Source of the DNA: Streptomyces sp. NBC_01485
GTDB taxonomy: Bacteria > Actinomycetota > Actinomycetes > Streptomycetales > Streptomycetaceae
Direction: 5' to 3'
DNA: 64,000 nucleotides
NCBI RefSeq assembly: GCF_036227125.1
Contig: NZ_CP109435.1
Span: 3,596,001-3,660,000, forward strand
In this document: positions 59,417 to 64,000 of the stretch, piece by piece
How positions within the stretch are numbered: the stretch's first letter is position 1
Layout: every line of letters begins with the position of its first letter
Translations under genes and position numbers: made by a program
Notes under the pieces: model-generated
What the model was told of the DNA's origin: nothing
The model's input: the letters and a program-made list of their open reading frames with translations, nothing else
The model's database searches: none

Positions 59417-59548
59417 AGCGGGTCGGGCGCTCACGGACAGGGCACCGGTCAGGACAACTCAGCCGGTCGGGCGCTCACGGACAAGGCACCGGTCAGGACA
59501 ACTCAGCCGGTCGGGCGCTCACGGACAAGGCACCGGTCAGGACAACTC
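59417..59548. repeat. Three tandem 44-bp repeats
   Basis: Units at 59417-59460, 59461-59504 and 59505-59548 begin AGC(G/C)GGTCGGGCGCTCACGG and end CACCGGTCAGGACAACTC. Copies 2 and 3 are identical; copy 1 differs at two positions. Degenerate CAGCCCGTCC(A/G)GCGTCCACTG units precede them (59328-59400). Confidence 0.93.
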
Positions 59549-59619
59549 AGCCCGTCCGGCGTTTGAGGACGAGGCCCCTTAAGGGCCGACAGCGGGGGCC
59601 TGGGGGCGGCAGCCCCCAG
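59549..59619. repeat. Dispersed extragenic palindromic element, second copy
   Basis: 71 bases, near-identical to 32883-32952: AGCCCGTCCGGCGTTTGAGG, hairpin GGCCCCTTAAGGGCC, and terminal GGGGGCCTGGGGG...CCCCCAG. Confidence 0.9.
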
Positions 59620-59801
59620 CAACGCCCACACCAACACCCCGCACCGACACCCCCGCACCAACACCCCTCACCGATCACGACGCGGTCACGATCCCCCGCC
59701 CCACCGCGTGGGCGCTCTTGCCGAGCCATGGCACCCGGCGTAGACCAGTGCCCACGGGACAACGCTCAACGTTCGACGAGGAACGAAGAACGGGGCCAGT
59801 G

Positions 59802-61220
59802 ATGCGTAGCACGAGCAGCAGCACCATCCGGACACACCAGACGCACCGCACACGCCAGACCCACCGCACACGCAGCACCGTGAGAGCAGCCGCCACGCTC
59901 CTGGCGGGAGCCCTCGCGCTCTCGCTCACCGCCTGCGGCAACGACGACAAGAGCGGCAGCACCGGCAGCGGCACCGGAACCAAGGATTCCGGCAGCGGCC
60001 TCACCCTCCCCAAGCTCGACGGCACCACGCTCGAGGTGGCCGCCGTATGGACCGGCACCGAACAGGCGAACTTCAAGAAGGTCCTCGCCGAGTTCGAGAA
60101 GCGCACCGGCGCGAAGATCACCTTCGTGCCCGCCCAGGACCCGATCATCAACTTCCTCGGTTCGAAGATCGCGGGCGGCTCACCGCCGGACATCGCCATG
60201 CTGCCGCAGCCCGGCGCCATCAAACAGGCCGCCGACAAGGGCTGGGCCAAACCGCTGGGCGCCGAGGCCCAGGCAGAGCTGGCCAAGAACTACTCGCAGA
60301 GCTGGCAGGACATCGGCAAGGTGGGCGGCAAGCAGTACGGCGTCTACTACAAGGCGGCGAACAAGTCGCTGATCTGGTACAACGCCAAGGTCTTCGAGAA
60401 CGCGGGCGCGGCCGAGCCCGCCACCTGGAACGACCTGGTGAAGACCGCGCAGACGGTCTACGACTCCGGCGTCACCCCGTTCTCGATCGGCGGCGCCGAC
60501 GGCTGGACCCTCACCGACTGGTTCGAGAACGTCTACCTCTCCCAGGCGGGCCCGGAGAAGTACGACCAGCTCGCCCAGCACAAGATCAAGTGGACGGACC
60601 CGTCCGTGAAGGCGGCCCTGACCACTCTCGCCCAGATCTGGGGCAAGAAGGACTGGATCGCGGGCGGCGCGAGCGGCGCGCTCCAGACCGAGTTCCCGGC
60701 CTCGGTGACGCAGACCTTCACCGGCGGCGACCAGCCGAAGGCGGCCATGGTCTACGAGGGCGACTTCGTGCAGGTCAACATCGCCGACACCAAGGCGAAG
60801 GTGGGCACGGACGCGAAGGTGTTCCCGTTCCCGAAGGTCGGCTCCACCGCGCCCGTGGTCTCCGGCGGTGACGCGGCCGTCATCCTGAAGGACTCCAAGG
60901 GCGCGCAGGCGCTGGCCACCTTCCTGGCCTCGCCGGACGCGGCGGAGATCCAGGCCAAGCTCGGCGGCTACCTCTCGCCGAACAAGAACGTGGACATCTC
61001 CGCGTATCCGAACGAGGTCCAGCAAAGAATCGCCAAGGCGCTGATCGCGGCCGGCGACGACTTCCGCTTCGACATGTCCGACCAGGCCCCGCAGGCCTTC
61101 GGCGGCACCCCCGGCAAGGGCGAGTGGAAGGAGCTCCAGGACTTCCTGAAGAACCCGACCGACGTGGCCGGCATCCAGCAGAAACTGGAGTCGGACGCGG
61201 CGGCGGCGTACGGGAACTGA
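59802..61220 (+). CDS. Sugar-binding lipoprotein of an ABC importer
   Basis: A 472-residue family-1 extracellular solute-binding protein. A Thr/Arg/His-rich N-terminus and hydrophobic core lead to the lipobox LSLTAC (Cys near residue 46), then a Gly/Ser linker. The mature fold begins LEVAAVWTGTEQANFKKVLA and includes GSPPDIAMLPQPG and YEGDFVQVNIAD. It should bind an oligosaccharide, most likely an alpha-glucoside by resemblance to AglE-type proteins. First gene of a three-gene operon with two permeases; no ATPase gene, so it probably uses the shared ATPase MsiK. The ATG is at 59802. Confidence 0.92.
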   Translation: MRSTSSSTIRTHQTHRTRQTHRTRSTVRAAATLLAGALALSLTACGNDDKSGSTGSGTGTKDSGSGLTLPKLDGTTLEVAAVWTGTEQANFKKVLAEFEKRTGAKITFVPAQDPIINFLGSKIAGGSPPDIAMLPQPGAIKQAADKGWAKPLGAEAQAELAKNYSQSWQDIGKVGGKQYGVYYKAANKSLIWYNAKVFENAGAAEPATWNDLVKTAQTVYDSGVTPFSIGGADGWTLTDWFENVYLSQAGPEKYDQLAQHKIKWTDPSVKAALTTLAQIWGKKDWIAGGASGALQTEFPASVTQTFTGGDQPKAAMVYEGDFVQVNIADTKAKVGTDAKVFPFPKVGSTAPVVSGGDAAVILKDSKGAQALATFLASPDAAEIQAKLGGYLSPNKNVDISAYPNEVQQRIAKALIAAGDDFRFDMSDQAPQAFGGTPGKGEWKELQDFLKNPTDVAGIQQKLESDAAAAYGN

Positions 61221-61227
61221 CCCGGCG

Positions 61228-62520
61228 ATGAAACAGTCCGTGACCGGCACGCGCAGGAGCGTGGCGGCGCTGTTCCTGCTGCCCGCCCTGGTCCTGCTCG
61301 GCGCGCTCGTGGTCTACCCGATCGGGTACTCGGTCGTGCGCAGCTTCTACGACCAGTCCGGCGACGGTTTCGCCGGCGCCGACAACTACAAGGCCCTCTT
61401 CACCGACGCCGGCATCCGCACCGCGCTGAAGAACAACGTGATCTGGGTGGTGTTCGCGCCGACGGTCGCGACCGCGCTCGGGCTGATCTTCGCGGTGCTG
61501 ACCGAACGGGTGCGCTGGGGCACCGCGTTCAAGCTGGTCGTCTTCATGCCGATGGCGATCTCGATGCTGGCGGCCGGCATCATCTTCCGGCTGGTCTACG
61601 ACCAGGACCCGGACAAGGGCGTCGCCAACGCGGTGTGGGTGGGCGTGCACGACACGTTCGCCCAATCGTCGGCGTTCCCGAAGGCCCACCCGGGCCGCGA
61701 CTCGCCGCTGCGGCCCGACCAGGGCGGCTTCCTCACCAAGACCCCCGTCCGGGCCGGCACCCCGGTCGCCCTCCCCCTGGTCGGCGTCGCCCCCGACCAG
61801 ATGCCGGACAGCGCGAAGAACGCCGTCACAGCGCCGGCGGACCCCGGCAGGATCACCGGCACCGTCTGGCAGGACTTCACGCGCGGCAAGGGCGTCGGCA
61901 CGCTCGGCGCGCCCGACCCGTCGGAGCTGGGCTACGCCGGGATGCGGATCGAGGCGGTGAAGGACGGCAGGGTGGTGGCGTCGGCCAAGGCCGCCGACGA
62001 CGGCACCTTCACCCTCCCCGCCCAGGCCGACGGGGCCCGACTCCGGCTTCCGGCAAGCAACTTCAAGGAGGCGTACAACGGCCTGGACTGGCTGGGCCCG
62101 ACGCTGGTCACGCCGTCGATCATCGGCTCGTACATCTGGATGTGGGCGGGCTTCGCGATGGTGCTGATCGCGGCCGGTCTGGCGGGCGTGCCACGGGAGT
62201 TGCTGGAGGCCGCGCGCGTCGACGGCGCGACCGAGTGGCAGGTGTTCCGCCGGATCACGGTGCCGCTGCTCGCGCCGGTCCTCGCGGTCGTCACCGTCAC
62301 CCTGATGATCAACGTGCTGAAGGTGTTCGACCTGGTGTTCATCATCGCCCCGGGCTCCTCGCAGGACGACGCGAACGTGCTCGCCCTGGAGCTGTACCGC
62401 AAGGGCTTCTCCGAGGACCAGCCCGGCATCGCCAGCGCCATCGCGGTGTTCCTGCTGCTGCTGGTGATCCCGGTGATGTGGTTCAACGTGCGTCGGCTCA
62501 GGCGGGAGGTCAGGCGATGA
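61228..62520 (+). CDS. Sugar ABC permease (MalF type) with inserted extracytoplasmic domain
   Basis: A 430-residue permease. Helices 1-3 lie at about 12-32, 70-92 and 103-122. An insert of about 140 hydrophilic residues (about 145-285) then contains a beta-rich, carboxypeptidase-regulatory-like stretch (KDGRVVASAKAADDGTFTLP). Three helices follow, with the EAA loop VPRELLEAARVDGATEWQVF. The ordinary length is about 300, so the insert is the distinctive feature and probably contacts the binding protein. The ATG at 61228 follows the binding-protein stop by seven bases. Confidence 0.9.
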   Translation: MKQSVTGTRRSVAALFLLPALVLLGALVVYPIGYSVVRSFYDQSGDGFAGADNYKALFTDAGIRTALKNNVIWVVFAPTVATALGLIFAVLTERVRWGTAFKLVVFMPMAISMLAAGIIFRLVYDQDPDKGVANAVWVGVHDTFAQSSAFPKAHPGRDSPLRPDQGGFLTKTPVRAGTPVALPLVGVAPDQMPDSAKNAVTAPADPGRITGTVWQDFTRGKGVGTLGAPDPSELGYAGMRIEAVKDGRVVASAKAADDGTFTLPAQADGARLRLPASNFKEAYNGLDWLGPTLVTPSIIGSYIWMWAGFAMVLIAAGLAGVPRELLEAARVDGATEWQVFRRITVPLLAPVLAVVTVTLMINVLKVFDLVFIIAPGSSQDDANVLALELYRKGFSEDQPGIASAIAVFLLLLVIPVMWFNVRRLRREVRR

Positions 62521-62612
62521 GCGTGCACCTGTCCTTCTGCTGGGGGTCTGGGGATTGTCCCCCGGACGGAAGCAGCAACGTGCGTCGGCTCAGGCGGGAG
62601 GTGCGGCGATGA
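62484..62612. repeat. 37-bp direct duplication flanking a repeat-element insert
   Basis: CAACGTGCGTCGGCTCAGGC and the following 17 bases occur at 62484-62520 and 62576-62612 with two mismatches (period 92). The intervening 55 bases include TGGGGGTCTGGGGATTGTCC, a tail fragment of the dispersed element. The duplication repeats the last codons of permease 1 (NVRRLRREVRR and stop) and creates a 31-codon ORF at 62517-62612 between the two permeases. Confidence 0.85.
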
Positions 62613-63460
62613 CGGCGGCGGGCAAGTGGCTGGTGGAGAAGCTCAACGGCGGTCTGGTGCGCGCCTTTCTGCTCGTCGTCGGGCTGTTCTGGCTGGTCCC
62701 GACGATCGGGCTGCTCATATCCTCCCTGCGCTCCCCCGAGGACATGAGCGCCGGCGGCTGGTGGAAGGTGTTCTCCCAGCCGTCCCAACTCACCTTCGAC
62801 AGCTACCGGAAGCTGCTGGAGAACGGCGACATCACCAGCTCCCTCGTCAACACCGTGCTGATCACGGTGCCGGCGACGGTCCTGGTCGTCGTCATCGGCT
62901 CGCTCGCGGGCTACGCGTTCGCGTGGATGGAGTTCCCGGGCCGGGACTGGTGGTTCCTGGGCGTCGTGGGCCTGTTGGTGGTGCCCGTGCAGGTGGCGCT
63001 GATCCCGATCGCCGAACTGTTCGGCAAGATAGGCCTGTTCGGGAACATCCTGGGCGTGATCCTGTTCCACGTCGGGTTCGGGCTGCCGTTCGCGGTGTTC
63101 CTGCTGCGGAACTTCTTCGCGGAGATCCCCCGCGAACTGCTGGAGGCGGCCCGCCTCGACGGGGCCGGTGAACTGCGGCTGTTCGCACGGGTCGTGATGC
63201 CGCTGGGCGGGCCGGCGATCGCGTCCCTGGGCATCTTCCAGTTCCTGTGGGTGTGGAACGACATGCTGGTGGCGCTGGTGTTCACCAACGCCGACAGCCA
63301 GCCGATCACGGTCGCCCTGCAGACGCAGGTACGGCAGTTCGGCAACAACATCGACGTGCTGGCGCCCGGCGCGTTCATCTCGATGGTGATCCCGCTGGCC
63401 GTGTTCTTCGCGTTCCAGCGGCAGTTCGTGTCCGGCGTGATGGCGGGCGCGGTCAAGTAG
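62609..63460 (+). CDS. Sugar ABC permease (MalG type)
   Basis: A 283-residue permease with six helices. The EAA loop is IPRELLEAARLDGAGELRLFA, the C-terminus FQRQFVSGVMAGAVK. The ATG at 62609 overlaps the stop of the vestigial 31-codon frame created by the duplication, preserving ATGA coupling; in the ancestral arrangement it probably overlapped the permease 1 stop. It forms the importer with the two preceding genes. Confidence 0.93.
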   Translation: MTAAGKWLVEKLNGGLVRAFLLVVGLFWLVPTIGLLISSLRSPEDMSAGGWWKVFSQPSQLTFDSYRKLLENGDITSSLVNTVLITVPATVLVVVIGSLAGYAFAWMEFPGRDWWFLGVVGLLVVPVQVALIPIAELFGKIGLFGNILGVILFHVGFGLPFAVFLLRNFFAEIPRELLEAARLDGAGELRLFARVVMPLGGPAIASLGIFQFLWVWNDMLVALVFTNADSQPITVALQTQVRQFGNNIDVLAPGAFISMVIPLAVFFAFQRQFVSGVMAGAVK

Positions 63461-63522
63461 CCGCAAACGCACGGGGAATCACGTAAGAGCACCGAAAACC
63501 AGGGGAAACCACGGGAAACCAG

Positions 63523-63550
63523 GGGGCGGGCAGGGTCATCGGCCCGCCCC
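63523..63550 (+). terminator. Probable terminator of the sugar ABC operon
   Basis: GGGGCGGGC pairs with GCCCGCCCC around a ten-base loop, 63 bases past the last permease stop. It is preceded by three near-copies of ACCAGGGGAAACC/ACGGGAAACC. Confidence 0.82.
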
Positions 63551-63660
63551 TCTCCGTTAACCCGAAATCCCCCGTATGCCTCGGAAACCGTAACCAATTC
63601 ACTCCTTCGGCCGTTCCCGGGCAAGGCCCTGTCCCGCCCGCGCCGACCCATGGATGTCCC

Positions 63661-64000
63661 TTGCCCAGGTTCAGTGTCATCGTCCCCGCGTACAAGGTTC
63701 AGGCGTACCTGCACGAGTGCCTCGAATCGGTGCTGTCCCAGTCGTACGCCGATCTCGAACTCATCGCCGTCGACGACCGTTCGCCTGACGCCTGCGGCGA
63801 GATCATCGACGAGTTCGCGGCCCGCGACGCGCGCGTGCGCGCCGTGCACCTGCCGCACAACGTCGGGTTGGGGCAGGCCCGTAACGCGGGACTGGAGCAC
63901 GCCCGGGGCGACTACCTGCTGTTCCTCGACTCCGACGACACGCTCACCCCGGACGCGCTGCGCGCGATCGCCGACCGGCTGCAGGACACGGGCGAGCCGG
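63661..64000 (+). CDS. Family-2 glycosyltransferase, N-terminal part (runs off the window)
   Basis: The frame opens with TTG at 63661 (PRFSVIVPAYKVQAYLHECL) and stays open to the window end, 113 codons. It shows a GT-A nucleotide-binding core (VIVPAYKVQ, ELIAVDDRSPD), GLGQARNAGLEHARGD and the DxD motif LFLDSDDTL. In Streptomyces, proteins with this start are often bifunctional, with a C-terminal CDP-glycerol glycerophosphotransferase domain for teichoic-acid-like polymers; that part is not visible here. The TTG start has only a weak GGATG site, but no in-frame ATG precedes it. Confidence 0.85.
   Translation, partial: MPRFSVIVPAYKVQAYLHECLESVLSQSYADLELIAVDDRSPDACGEIIDEFAARDARVRAVHLPHNVGLGQARNAGLEHARGDYLLFLDSDDTLTPDALRAIADRLQDTGEP

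Larger units (their letters stand above)
59322..59801. other. Repeat-filled intergenic region
   Basis: 480 bases with no gene. It holds a 44-base triplicate, a full dispersed palindromic element and CACCAACACCCC-type words (59630-59675), then the leader of the sugar-binding-protein gene. Confidence 0.8.

Noticed and set aside
59417..59548. Possible CRISPR array (regular 44-bp units)
   Set aside because: The units are directly tandem with no unique spacers, and there are no cas genes nearby.

Overview
The window is chromosomal DNA from a Streptomyces species. The GC content is very high with strong G/C bias at third codon positions, GTG and TTG starts are common, and there is an SsgA-like sporulation protein, PkaA/PkaB kinases, an actinobacterial HelD, a tmRNA with a Streptomyces-like tag, and a single leucine TTA codon. 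From memory, gene order closely follows the S. coelicolor region around SCO2924-SCO2981 (ssgG, hpd, murA, hup, malic enzyme, helD, rsuA-sigU, nnaR, narK, matB, ssrA, smpB, ftsEX, prfB, pkaB, pkaA). No database search was possible.

Layout. 1-7.3 kb: ssgG; a GlcD-type FAD oxidoreductase divergent from a TPR protein; hpd divergent from an Lrp/AsnC regulator; and a damaged osmoprotectant ABC operon in which only the substrate-binding lipoprotein is intact. 7.3-11.2 kb: a Lon-like secreted protease, an IclR regulator and a DEAD/DEAH helicase. 11.4-14.8 kb: an accessory islet with a Doc-type toxin-antitoxin pair, a membrane-protein remnant, tRNA-Cys, a small secreted protein and a double SUKH-4 immunity-like protein. 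14.9-20 kb: a xanthine-dehydrogenase-family operon (FAD, Fe-S and Mo subunits plus a 40-residue membrane protein) with two oddities: a 370-residue extension on the Fe-S subunit and loss of the expected catalytic Glu in the Mo subunit. 20.2-22.7 kb: a GH20 hexosaminidase behind a 5'-truncated sugar permease. 22.8-34 kb: a conserved housekeeping block. 34-41 kb: nitrate transport and regulation (narK-nnaR) and the aggregation polysaccharide locus (matB with an acyltransferase and a Pro/Ser-rich membrane protein). 41.5-45 kb: alpha-xylosidase and its LacI regulator, again without the expected transporter genes. 45-55.4 kb: ssrA, smpB, a CtpA-like protease, ftsX, ftsE, a GTS-repeat sortase substrate, prfB, pkaB and pkaA. 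55.8-59.3 kb: a large FHA-FtsK protein. 59.8-63.5 kb: an intact sugar ABC operon. The window ends inside a family-2 glycosyltransferase.

The most unusual observation is a pattern. Three separate ABC-transporter operons (about 5.5-6.3, 21.8-22.7 and 41.65 kb) each look as if an internal block of transporter genes has been cleanly excised, while the promoter, operators and distal genes remain. The junctions are visible as an out-of-frame permease fusion, a permease that starts after its first membrane segment directly behind a tandem operator, and a 10-codon vestigial start ORF overlapping the alpha-xylosidase start codon.

The ABC operon at 59.8-63.5 kb encodes no ATPase. In Streptomyces such sugar importers usually share the ATPase MsiK, encoded elsewhere.
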